From positions 1 to 32,541 of the forward strand of contig DCWI01000116.1 in the NCBI GenBank assembly GCA_002328825.1: a stretch of 32,541 nucleotides of DNA, read 5' to 3'. Source of the stretch: Nitrospiraceae bacterium UBA2166 (GTDB taxonomy: Bacteria; Nitrospirota; Nitrospiria; Nitrospirales; UBA2166). Shown piece after piece: positions 24,782-32,541 of the stretch. Within the stretch, counting starts at the first letter, position 1. Each line of letters begins with the position of its first letter. Both the position numbers and the translations under genes were made by a program. The notes under the pieces are model-generated. The model was not told the origin of the DNA, made no database searches, and saw nothing but the letters and a program-made list of their open reading frames with translations.

Positions 24782-26521
24782 CTATTCGGCCGCATAGTCA
24801 CCACGGACAAATCCTCTCCGCATAAGTTCGTCCATAATATGCAGGGCATTCTCCTCAGGAGTATGCTGAACTGTGTCAAGCGTAATTTCAGCATTGACCG
24901 GAACCTCATAAGGGTCATCAATTCCAGTAAAACCGATAATTTCTCCTCGCCGAGCCTTGGCATACATCCCTTTGGTATCACGTGCTTCACACACATCCAG
25001 AGGTGTATCAACAAATACTTCGACAAAATGCCCTTTTGGTATGCGATTACGCACATCATTGCGAGTAGTTCGGTAGGGACTAACGGCTGCACACACCACG
25101 ACTCCTCCTTGGCGAACAATTTCCGAAGCCACATAACCTATTCGTCGAATATTAGTGTCTCTATCCTCTCGGCTAAATCCCAATCCTTTTGAAAGATGCG
25201 TCCGCACCACATCTCCATCCAAAACAGTCACTTGCCTATTATGTTCCATGAGAAAAACAGTCAAGATCTCTGTCGTCGTGGATTTACCCGAGCCACTCAG
25301 CCCGGTAAACCAAATCACAACACCTTGCCGATGACGAGGCGGATAGGCATCAGAAAGAATTTCCGCAGTTTCCTTCCGTGCAAACCATTGCGGAAGCTTG
25401 CGTCCTTTATTCAGATACTCTTCATGAACCTGCGTAGCAGAAATAGACTTAACTTTCGAATGCTCAGGAATTTTTGTGATTTCTTCATATCGATTTTCCC
25501 CACTGAGATACACCAGCTCCGGGAATAAAACCGGACAAACACCAAGTTCATCCTTAAATAGCCCAACAATCTCCTGTGCAGCACACCGCCCATAGTAAAA
25601 TTGCCCACCAGAGTCCACCTCAGGGCTAGCATAGTCTTGCCCAACAATCAGGTGGTTCGCACCATAATTTCGTTGAATCACCGCATGCAACAGGGCTTCC
25701 CGAGGTCCCGCCATCAGGATAGCGAGAGGGAGAAGCGATAGTACAATTCTAGAACTGTCAGAATAGTTTTCCACCAACACTTTACACGTACGTACCCGAG
25801 TGTAGTAGTCCACATCTCCCGGTCTCTCCAGGCCTACAGTTGAGTGCAACAGCAGAACACCATCAACATCTTGAATCACCCGCTTGGTCAACTCTTCATG
25901 TACGCGATAAAGCGGATGTCGTGTCTGGAACGCCACTACATTGGAATGGCCAAAAGTTTCTAGCCGGGCTCGTGTTTGTACTGGAGTCATACGTATGGCC
26001 TGAAAATCATAGTGCCGAGGCAACTGGAGTACTCGCAAACTCCCAGAGATGTTTAGTTTTCCCCATCGATGCATTTCTGAGACAAGAGGGTGTCTCGGAT
26101 CCTGCGTCCCGCAAACCTTTTGGGCCACCTCATCCAGATGCCAAGGATAGATATCTTCAACAGTCATGACAGCGAGTAACTCGTTGTTTGCATTGCGAAG
26201 CGCCACATCACTATCGAGATGGAGAACCAAATCTGGATTAACCGGAAGCGTAATGGGAATAGGAAATAACTGATTATTGACAAGCCGCATATCGCAAAGC
26301 ACTCGTTGATGATCTTGAGATCCCATAAATCTATCTAAAGGCGAAAATGCCCCTATTGCCAAAAGCTCAAGATCGCACACAGAGCGCTCTGACAGCTGCA
26401 ACGATGTCAACTGACTCGCGTACGCGATGAGATCATCACGACCATCCTTAGGAACAACCAAGTCGATTAATCCTCCACCATGTGGCGCGATGAGCGAAGA
26501 AGTCTGCATCTTAATTTCCAT
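24782..26521 (-). CDS. Fused ATP sulfurylase-like / APS kinase, degenerate sulfurylase site
   Basis: The 579-residue fusion starts at ATG 26521, with AGGG five bases upstream. Residues 1 to about 390 are an ATP sulfurylase domain and about 400-579 an APS kinase. The kinase looks active: P-loop GLSGSGKST (407-415), DGDVVRTHLSKGLGFSREDR, AAVSPYRTTRNDVR and KARRGEIIGFTGIDDPYE. The sulfurylase half has lost key residues: the usual QTRNPxHRxH is QTRHPLYRVH (199-208; first His now Tyr205, Asn now His202), GRDHAG is GQDYAS (294-299) and ISGTEVR is ISATQVH (360-366). The fold is otherwise well kept (RPGDVDYYTRVRT, LPLAILMAGPREAL). The protein should phosphorylate APS to PAPS; sulfurylase activity is doubtful. 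Bifunctional fusions of this order are known. Confidence 0.93.
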   Translation of the reverse strand: MEIKMQTSSLIAPHGGGLIDLVVPKDGRDDLIAYASQLTSLQLSERSVCDLELLAIGAFSPLDRFMGSQDHQRVLCDMRLVNNQLFPIPITLPVNPDLVLHLDSDVALRNANNELLAVMTVEDIYPWHLDEVAQKVCGTQDPRHPLVSEMHRWGKLNISGSLRVLQLPRHYDFQAIRMTPVQTRARLETFGHSNVVAFQTRHPLYRVHEELTKRVIQDVDGVLLLHSTVGLERPGDVDYYTRVRTCKVLVENYSDSSRIVLSLLPLAILMAGPREALLHAVIQRNYGANHLIVGQDYASPEVDSGGQFYYGRCAAQEIVGLFKDELGVCPVLFPELVYLSGENRYEEITKIPEHSKVKSISATQVHEEYLNKGRKLPQWFARKETAEILSDAYPPRHRQGVVIWFTGLSGSGKSTTTEILTVFLMEHNRQVTVLDGDVVRTHLSKGLGFSREDRDTNIRRIGYVASEIVRQGGVVVCAAVSPYRTTRNDVRNRIPKGHFVEVFVDTPLDVCEARDTKGMYAKARRGEIIGFTGIDDPYEVPVNAEITLDTVQHTPEENALHIMDELMRRGFVRGDYAAE

Positions 26522-26671
26522 AAAAACCCTTGTTACGGCTTCAATTTATTAGTTCGTTTTCATTGCACAAAAGCCGTAGAGCAATCTAGCCTACTCTCAT
26601 AACAGGTGGGACAAACGCCTAAGATTCGTATCATCCCCGGCAAGAAAGAGACCTCAGAATATCGCTCTTTC

Positions 26672-27565
26672 TCATTGATGTTTGCCATCGAAATATCCTA
26701 CAATCGCCTGTTGCCAAGGCCGCAAAATTGTATCCACTCCATCATTTTTTTCGCTGCTCCGGAGAGAAGAATCTTTCGGTCGTCTAGCGGTATAAGGATA
26801 GTCGTGAGAACTTCTTGCCTCAAGAAAATGAGAAAGCCCAACGATCTCAAACGTTTCTCTGGCAAGTTCGTACCATGAACATCGCCCTGCATTAGCAAGA
26901 TGAACTATTCCCGTTGCACGCTGCCGCACCAACCGTTCGAGTGCTCGTGAGGCATCACGCGCATAGGTTGGAGACATGTAGATATCATCGACGACACGCA
27001 CCACTTCTCCCATCCGAGCCTTCTCGATAATCGTATCGACAAAACTTCTCTTGCTATGCCCAAACCGGGGCCGAGGAATTTGGCCACTTTCCTGATCCCA
27101 GATTGTGCCAAATAGGCTGGCCATTCTCACAATCAACCATTGTGGGCATGCCTGCCGTAAAAGCATCTCTCCGGCATACTTTGAAGCCCCATACACATTG
27201 ATTGGGTTGGGACAATCGTCTTCTGTATAAGATTCCCCTTTTTCTCCATCAAATACAAAATCAGTACTCGTGTAGACACAAAGACTACCAACTCGAGCAC
27301 AAAATTGAGCCACATATAACGCTCCAAGCGCATTAATTCGAAAGGCATGCTCGGGTTGAGCTTGACATATCTCCACATCAGTCACTGCGGCACAGTTGAT
27401 CACAACCTCTGGTTCAATAGATGCCAACACCACTCGAACAGACTCAGGATCACCACAGTTAATATCGTTATGTGTAATGGAAATGACATCGTACTGCTCA
27501 TCATGCAAGATGGGAATGAGATAACTGCCAAATAAACTACTGCTCCCGATAACCGCAACTCGCAC
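26672..27565 (-). CDS. rmlD: RmlD-like dTDP-4-dehydrorhamnose reductase
   Basis: This short-chain dehydrogenase reduces dTDP-4-keto sugars to dTDP-deoxysugars. From GTG 27565 the product begins VRVAVIGSSSLFGSYL, the normal RmlD start; TTG 27586, which overlaps the rmlB stop, is an alternative that would add seven residues. Visible are the nucleotide-binding GSSSLFGS, INCAAVTDVEICQAQPEHAF, STDFVFDGEKG, the catalytic YGASK and MASLFG followed by VVDDIYMSPTYARDAS and GIVHLANAGRCSW. Length is about 297. It follows rmlB by 11 bases. An epimerase gene (rmlC) is not in the window, so the exact product sugar is uncertain. Confidence 0.88.
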   Translation of the reverse strand: MRVAVIGSSSLFGSYLIPILHDEQYDVISITHNDINCGDPESVRVVLASIEPEVVINCAAVTDVEICQAQPEHAFRINALGALYVAQFCARVGSLCVYTSTDFVFDGEKGESYTEDDCPNPINVYGASKYAGEMLLRQACPQWLIVRMASLFGTIWDQESGQIPRPRFGHSKRSFVDTIIEKARMGEVVRVVDDIYMSPTYARDASRALERLVRQRATGIVHLANAGRCSWYELARETFEIVGLSHFLEARSSHDYPYTARRPKDSSLRSSEKNDGVDTILRPWQQAIVGYFDGKHQ

Positions 27566-27576
27566 AGGATTACAGC

Positions 27577-28617
27577 CTATTTCCAAGCCCTAACATAGAT
27601 AGCGTCATAATAATCGCGGTACGTCCCTGACGTAACGCGCTCGACCCACTCGTAATTTTCGAGATACCAACGAATCGTCTTTTGAAGCCCTGCCTCAAAC
27701 GTGACGACGGGTTTCCACATCAATTCCTTACGGATTTTCGTTGCTCGCGTTGCGTATCTCCGATCATGTCCTGGCCTATCCACAACAAATTTCATGCTAT
27801 TCCTGAGAGATGCCTCCTCCATCTCTGTTTCACCTGCCATAAGGTTACAAAGGAGATGAACTACATCGAGGTTTGTGTATTCTTTTTCTGTACTAATATT
27901 GTATATAGCTCCATCATTACCACGCTCTAACACCCGGCGTATCGCATCAATACAATCCTCGACATAAACCCATTCACGTCGCTGCATTCCATCGCCATAC
28001 ACTGGCAAGTCTTTACGGATCATGCCATTCCGAATCATGAGCGGGATAAGTTTCTCCGGAAATTGGAAAGGACCGTAATTGTTGCAACTTCTCACAATAA
28101 TCACTGGAAGGCCATAGGTGCGCTTATACGACAAGCTAAGAAGATCCGCTGCTGCTTTGCTAGCAGCATACGGGCTACTAGGAGCTAAGCGGTGTTCCTC
28201 ATCGCATGGAACGCTATTTTCAACATCACCGTACACTTCATCAGTTGAAACCTGTAGAAATCGCTCAACACCATACTTACGCCCCCCCTCAAGAAGAACC
28301 TGTACTCCCATGGTATTCGTCTGAAAAAATGGTGCCGAATCGAGAATGCTTCGATCAACATGCGACTCGGCAGCAAAATTGACTACTGCAGTTGGACGTT
28401 CGCTTTTGTAAAGCTCGTCAACTAGTGCGCGGTCGCTAATGTCGCCACGCACAAATCGGTATTGATCTCCCTCTCCAATTTCCTTTAGATTTTCAAGGTT
28501 CCCAGCGTAGGTGAGTTTATCAAGATTGATCACTCTCCATTCTTCCGTCTCAAGCATCAAGCGAACAAAGTGGCTTCCAATGAACCCACATCCTCCCGCA
28601 ATAAGCAGTCGTTTCAT
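27577..28617 (-). CDS. rmlB: dTDP-glucose 4,6-dehydratase
   Basis: This enzyme converts dTDP-glucose to dTDP-4-keto-6-deoxyglucose. The 346-residue product from ATG 28617 (MKRLLIAGGCGFIGS) has the usual length; ATGs at 28623 and 28629 are also possible. It shows the NAD-binding GGCGFIGS (Cys in place of the common Ala), NFAAESHVDRSI, the catalytic STDEVYGD, PSSPYAASKAAADLL with the YxxxK pair, RSCNNYGPFQFPEKLIP and REWVYVEDCIDAI. All diagnostic motifs are intact. It lies 36 bases after rmlA and feeds the RmlD-like enzyme. Confidence 0.95.
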   Translation of the reverse strand: MKRLLIAGGCGFIGSHFVRLMLETEEWRVINLDKLTYAGNLENLKEIGEGDQYRFVRGDISDRALVDELYKSERPTAVVNFAAESHVDRSILDSAPFFQTNTMGVQVLLEGGRKYGVERFLQVSTDEVYGDVENSVPCDEEHRLAPSSPYAASKAAADLLSLSYKRTYGLPVIIVRSCNNYGPFQFPEKLIPLMIRNGMIRKDLPVYGDGMQRREWVYVEDCIDAIRRVLERGNDGAIYNISTEKEYTNLDVVHLLCNLMAGETEMEEASLRNSMKFVVDRPGHDRRYATRATKIRKELMWKPVVTFEAGLQKTIRWYLENYEWVERVTSGTYRDYYDAIYVRAWK

Positions 28618-28653
28618 CCCCATGGCCATCCACGCATCAGTAACGAAAGCATG

Positions 28654-29718
28654 TTACACACAAACCTCTGCATCATCGCCGATCATAAGGCGAATGACTT
28701 GTTTATCTTCTGTGATTCGACGGACCGTCGCATGCCGTCCGAGAATACTAGATTTCAACTTCTCAATACCTTCCAAACAAACACCATCCATTATGACGCA
28801 ATTCTCCAAGCTCGTAGAAATGATTGAACAGTCCAACCCAATACTCGTATACGGACCAACGCGCGCGTTCTCAATTCTTGATCCTTTTCCAATCACCGCA
28901 GGACCGTGGACTTCACTCCGTATAATCTGGGCTCCATGCTCTAACACAACCCTCCCCACAACCCGACTCTCAGAGTCTACGCTTCCACGAAAATCATGCT
29001 GTACCCATTCATCTAGCACCAGCCGATTTGCATCAAGCAGATCATCTTTTTTGCCCGTATCTAACCACCAACTCTGAAGGCACGAACTTTGGACTGTTTT
29101 CCCCCGTTCCACCAATTGTTGAATTGCATCCGTAATCTCAAGCTCCCCGCGTGCAGAAGGGGAAATCGCATCAATTGCAGCGTGAATTTCATTGGAAAAG
29201 AGATAGATGCCCACCAAAGCCAATTTCGATTGGGGATTGTCAGGTTTCTCGATCAATCGTGTAATCCTCCCACCATCATCAATCTCTGCTACTCCAAACA
29301 TGCGAGGATTATCGACTTCTTTCAACAAAATCATGGCATCAGGGTTTTTCTGTTCAAACTCATTCACATAACCCTGCAGGTTCTCCCCAACAAGATTATC
29401 GCCGAGATACATTAGGAACGCGTCAGATCCGAGGAACTCTCGTGCCACTTTGACCGCATGTGCTAAACCAAGCGGTTCGGCCTGAGGAATGAAGGTGAAA
29501 TGACATCCCCACGGATTTGGCGCAAGCGCATCGCGGATAGCCAAACCCGTTTCTGGCGAGATGATAACACCCACATCAGCAATACCAAGACGGGCCACCT
29601 GATCCATTACATAAAAGAGAATAGGTCGGTTGGCTACCGGAATAAGTTGTTTCGCCGCCGTATGTGTGAGTGGACGAAGACGAGTCCCTTTGCCTCCGGC
29701 TAACACCAAAGCCTTCAT
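28654..29718 (-). CDS. rmlA: Glucose-1-phosphate thymidylyltransferase, long form
   Basis: This enzyme joins dTTP and glucose-1-phosphate to give dTDP-glucose. The 354-residue product is the long type, with a nucleotidyltransferase domain (LAGGKGTRLRPLTHTAAKQL, IPQAEPLGLAHAV, LGDNLV, GVAEIDDGGRITRLIEKP, WWLDTGKKDDLL) and a C-terminal left-handed beta-helix (VVLEHGAQIIRSEVHGPAVI, GKGSRIENARVGPYTSIG). Long forms are frequent in secondary-metabolite and surface-sugar pathways. It lies 44 bases after manC and starts the dTDP-sugar branch. Confidence 0.93.
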   Translation of the reverse strand: MKALVLAGGKGTRLRPLTHTAAKQLIPVANRPILFYVMDQVARLGIADVGVIISPETGLAIRDALAPNPWGCHFTFIPQAEPLGLAHAVKVAREFLGSDAFLMYLGDNLVGENLQGYVNEFEQKNPDAMILLKEVDNPRMFGVAEIDDGGRITRLIEKPDNPQSKLALVGIYLFSNEIHAAIDAISPSARGELEITDAIQQLVERGKTVQSSCLQSWWLDTGKKDDLLDANRLVLDEWVQHDFRGSVDSESRVVGRVVLEHGAQIIRSEVHGPAVIGKGSRIENARVGPYTSIGLDCSIISTSLENCVIMDGVCLEGIEKLKSSILGRHATVRRITEDKQVIRLMIGDDAEVCV

Positions 29719-29762
29719 CTCAGGCTTGCCTTAGGCGACAGGGTGTACAACGCATTGCTGGC

Positions 29763-31217
29763 TCATGAACATACTTCTCGACCATACATATCCTGAAGGC
29801 GAACAATATCATCTTCACCAAGATAAGGTCCCTGCTGGACTTCAATAATTTCAAGAATTTCAGAGCAAGGGTTTTCAATTCTATGATTCATTTCTTTAGG
29901 GATATCAAGGCTCTGGCCAACTGTAAGCTCTAAACACTGCTCACCTCGGGTAACCTTAGCTTTTCCGCGAACCACAACCCAGTGTTCTTGGCGTTCCCGG
30001 TGTCGCTGAAGGGACAGCTTCGCACCTGGATGGACGGTAAGTCGTTTGACTTTATACCCGCCACCAGAGTCTAACGTAGTATATGAACCCCATGGGCGAA
30101 ACACCGTCTGGTGCTCCAAACGTTCACGAGCATTGCGTTTTTTCAGAATACTTACAACTTCTTTAACATCCTGAGCACGAGATTTAGGACAAACCAGCGT
30201 CGCATCAGGAGTATCCACAAGCACCATATCCTTTAATCCAATCGTCGCAACTAAGCGATGATTTCCAAACAACACCGAATTTTCACTTCCCAAATCAACA
30301 ACATTTCCGTTTACGACATTCCCTGCTTTTGTCTTTGATGCAATATCCCCCACAGAACTCCATGACCCAATATCAGACCACACAAAACTGACCGGTACCA
30401 CTGCGGCCTTTGATGTCTGCTCCATTACAGCTGTATCGATCGGCATCGATGGCAGTCGCCCATACATCTTCATCACGTTATCGTTTAACCCAGCACTGCT
30501 ATTTTGTAATCGGCATATCTTCTTTATGTCTCGAAGAAGCTTAGGTTGATACAACGCCAATTCATCGAGAATGGTCGAGGCTTTCCACAGAAATATACCA
30601 CTGTTCCAGAAATACCCACCAGACCGCAGCATAGCTCTTGCTTTTGCAACATCAGGTTTCTCAATAAACCGTCGCACACGATACCCCTTGAGGGCTCCTT
30701 GAGCTTCAAGTTGGTTGCGCATGTTGGGTTTGATATACCCATAACCTGTTTCTGGCGCAGTTGGATTAACGCCCAAGGTAACAAGGTGTCCGTCTCCAGC
30801 GAGTTTCGTTCCGAGGTTGACCGCCTCGGCAAACTTCCTCGTTCCTTTGATCACATGGTCGGCAGGCACAATAAGCATAACCGCAGCAGGATCTCTCACA
30901 ACAAGTTTCATGGCTGCCATTGCAATCGCAGGAGCCGTGTTGCGTCCCTCAGGTTCAACAATAATGTTTTTCTGAATATCCCTCTTCCATTCCCTTAGCT
31001 GCAAGGTCACTATATCCGCTTGTGAACGATTCGTCACAACGAACACACGCGATATTGGAACACAACTCAAAGTTCGCTTGAGTGTCTGGTGGATAAGTGT
31101 TTGATCTCCCAAAATACGGAGCAATTGCTTAGGATACAGTTCCCGACTGAGCGGCCAAAATCGAGTTCCGCTGCCACCGGCAAGAATGATCGCGTGAAGA
31201 TGGGAATTCATTTTCAT
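29763..31217 (-). CDS. manC: Mannose-1-phosphate guanylyltransferase / mannose-6-phosphate isomerase
   Basis: This type II enzyme makes GDP-mannose. ATG 31217 is chosen because AGGGG lies five bases upstream and MKMNSHLHAIILAGG matches the family start; a longer frame to 31295 has no support. The 484 residues comprise a guanylyltransferase domain (LAGGSGTRFWPLSRELYPKQ, VEPEGRNTAPAIAMAA, VPADHVI, GYGYIKP, FIEKPD, WNSGIFLWKA) and a C-terminal cupin isomerase (RPWGSYTTLDSGGGYKVKRL, LSLQRHRERQEHWVVVRG, MNHRIENP). It is the first gene of the cluster, with its promoter expected in the 136-base gap shared with the divergent helicase gene. Confidence 0.95.
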   Translation of the reverse strand: MKMNSHLHAIILAGGSGTRFWPLSRELYPKQLLRILGDQTLIHQTLKRTLSCVPISRVFVVTNRSQADIVTLQLREWKRDIQKNIIVEPEGRNTAPAIAMAAMKLVVRDPAAVMLIVPADHVIKGTRKFAEAVNLGTKLAGDGHLVTLGVNPTAPETGYGYIKPNMRNQLEAQGALKGYRVRRFIEKPDVAKARAMLRSGGYFWNSGIFLWKASTILDELALYQPKLLRDIKKICRLQNSSAGLNDNVMKMYGRLPSMPIDTAVMEQTSKAAVVPVSFVWSDIGSWSSVGDIASKTKAGNVVNGNVVDLGSENSVLFGNHRLVATIGLKDMVLVDTPDATLVCPKSRAQDVKEVVSILKKRNARERLEHQTVFRPWGSYTTLDSGGGYKVKRLTVHPGAKLSLQRHRERQEHWVVVRGKAKVTRGEQCLELTVGQSLDIPKEMNHRIENPCSEILEIIEVQQGPYLGEDDIVRLQDMYGREVCS

Positions 31218-31353
31218 CTGTGCCCCTAACAGGTCAGCATCCCATATATTCTTACTGTGCACAACAACATACTTATTGGCCAACATCGTTGCCATGTCAT
31301 AGCAACGATGCTACGGTAGGTATTGCTCTCCTTGAGACCCAGCATACATCCAC

Positions 31354-32178
31354 ATGGCACACAAAAAACCAGACCCTACTCCAACAAAACCAAGACATTC
31401 AAAGTCCATCGATCTGGCCAGATTTTTAGAAGGCATCGGCTCACCCGAATTCATGTCATTTTCTTTGGACCCGTGGCAAAAGGAGGCTATTGAAAAAATC
31501 AGACAAGGCGATGTTATCGTCAGTGTACCTACCGGGAGCGGAAAAACCTATGTAGCAGTTGAAGCCGCCCGCCATGCTATGAATGCCGAAAAAACAGTGC
31601 TATACACCTCGCCTATCAAAGCTCTCTCCAACACCAAGTTTACTGAATTTAGCAAGATCTTTGGACCCGACCGAGTAGGCATTCTCACTGGAGAACGGCG
31701 CGTAAACCCTTACGCTGAAATGCTCGTTATGACCACTGAAATCCTACGAAATTTGCTCTATGACGCAGCTAGCGGAGAAATTGACTTTCGTCTCGATACC
31801 TTAGGGTTAGTTATTCTCGATGAAGCCCAATTCCTTGCAGACCCAGAGCGCGGAGTTGTATGGGAGGAAACCATTATATTCTGCCCCAGTCAAACACGCC
31901 TGTTGCTTCTCTCTGCATCAATCGGCAACCCAGAGGAGCTCACCACGTGGATGTCCAGCATCAGACCAAGCACCTGTCACTTAGTTCGTCACGACAATCG
32001 ATCCGTTCCACTTCGTTCCGGCTATCTGCACCCAAACGGATCCCTTACGCCCCTGTTCAAGACCCTCGATACACCCACCTCGCCAAAAGAAGCAGACTTA
32101 CACCCCAAAACAAAACACCTCTTTCATATATACGAGCAAAACATACTTGGACCACGACGCCCATTACGTCGATCATAA
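31354..32178 (+). pseudogene. Ski2/Mtr4-like DExH helicase, truncated after domain 1
   Basis: The open frame gives 274 residues containing only the first RecA-like domain of a superfamily 2 helicase: WQKEAIEKIRQG (Q-motif region), Walker A PTGSGKT, TSPIKALSNTKF, GILTGERR, MTTEILRNLLY, the DExH box as DEAQFL, and motif III SASIGNPEEL. Related helicases continue for several hundred residues with a second RecA domain carrying motifs IV-VI. Here the frame ends at TAA 32176-32178 just after KTKHLFHIYEQN. In the following 100 bases the other two frames give pieces such as RLAALLLYLQSPSR and LVKETDYDSL, reminiscent of the start of domain 2. This suggests one or more frameshifts. The start at ATG 31354 has a weak ribosome site. 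Confidence 0.7.
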
Positions 32179-32541
32179 ATGTATTACACCGAGATTGGCG
32201 GCATTACTTCTCTACCTGCAATCCCCCTCTCGTTAAGGAAACTGATTATGATTCCCTCACCACACTCCGCACATAAGTTATGAGAGAATCTCCCTCACGC
32301 AATAGCAGTCTCCATTGGAAAACCCAGAATGCACACTAGCTAAAACTCAATGGTGGAAAATCACAAGCGACGATCTCTTTAGCGGAATGTTTGAATAGAC
32401 AGCTAGCAAGGTTCTAGTCAGTGAAAAATGACATCCTACTCTTGTATGGTAGACCTCGACACAAGTCGAGAACAAAGATGGCGGATTCTTTCACCGCTCT
32501 TCCAAAAGATAAATTGGGTTGGAAATAATCCATGGACGCCA
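32179..32541. other. Non-coding or decayed sequence to window end
   Basis: After the helicase stop, helicase-like pieces in other frames fade by about 32275. Beyond that I see no open frame with a ribosome site. A 6-bp hairpin CTCGAC-ACAA-GTCGAG lies at 32455-32470. The rest of the helicase, if it exists, is not present in readable form. Confidence 0.4.

Noticed and set aside
1..32541. CRISPR arrays, insertion sequences with transposase, prophage genes
   Set aside because: No regularly spaced repeats, transposase, integrase or phage structural genes were found on either strand.

Overview
The window reads as a chromosome segment of a Gram-negative bacterium. Sec and lipoprotein signals, an outer-membrane barrel, a TlpA-type thioredoxin and lipopolysaccharide/capsule-type sugar-nucleotide genes all point to a two-membrane envelope. 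Base composition is close to balanced by eye. No rRNA, complete tRNA or CRISPR array was seen. I cannot place the organism; nothing here is a reliable taxonomic marker.

Region 1 (about 55-10100, nearly all minus strand) is an envelope and redox accessory region. Read in the direction of transcription it holds: a small His/Met/Cys protein (10096-9788), a 555-base gap with possible decayed coding sequence, a 67-codon unknown ORF, a TlpA/ResA-like thioredoxin, a DUF4266 lipoprotein ending in GCGCEQ, a second small His/Met/Cys protein paralogous to the first, a secreted CARDB plus beta-propeller protein, a membrane-fused spermidine-synthase-like protein, a DUF3570 outer-membrane barrel, a frameshifted periplasmic ankyrin protein, and an ApbE flavin transferase. 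The DUF3570 protein carries DVVTGAT, which fits the Dxx[S/T]GA[S/T] consensus for ApbE-dependent covalent FMN attachment. Barrel and ApbE lie in the same gene string, so I propose that the barrel is a flavinylated outer-membrane electron carrier or sensor. Two palindromic elements (5702-5759, 7800-7890) sit between the gene groups.

Region 2 (about 10100-20250) is mixed. A 22-base match to the 3' end of a tRNA or tmRNA (10409-10430) may be an integration scar. It is followed by two tandem paralogous TRL-like envelope proteins, an endonuclease I, a SAM methyltransferase, SelO, a zinc-ribbon microprotein, an orphan two-domain SagB-type oxidoreductase, an unknown lipoprotein and RmuC.

Region 3 (20370-31217, minus strand) is a sugar-nucleotide and donor-supply cluster: manC, rmlA, rmlB, rmlD, a fused ATP sulfurylase/APS kinase, carA and carB. 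It would provide GDP-mannose, a dTDP-deoxysugar, PAPS and carbamoyl phosphate, a combination that suggests precursor supply for a sulfated and/or carbamoylated glycan. The ATP sulfurylase half has changed residues in each of the active-site motifs I can recognise, while the APS kinase half looks intact. CarA and CarB are of the type shared with eukaryotic CAD.

Region 4 (31354-end) begins with a divergent Ski2-like DExH helicase that stops after its first helicase domain and appears broken by frameshift. The last 360 bases hold no gene I can support.
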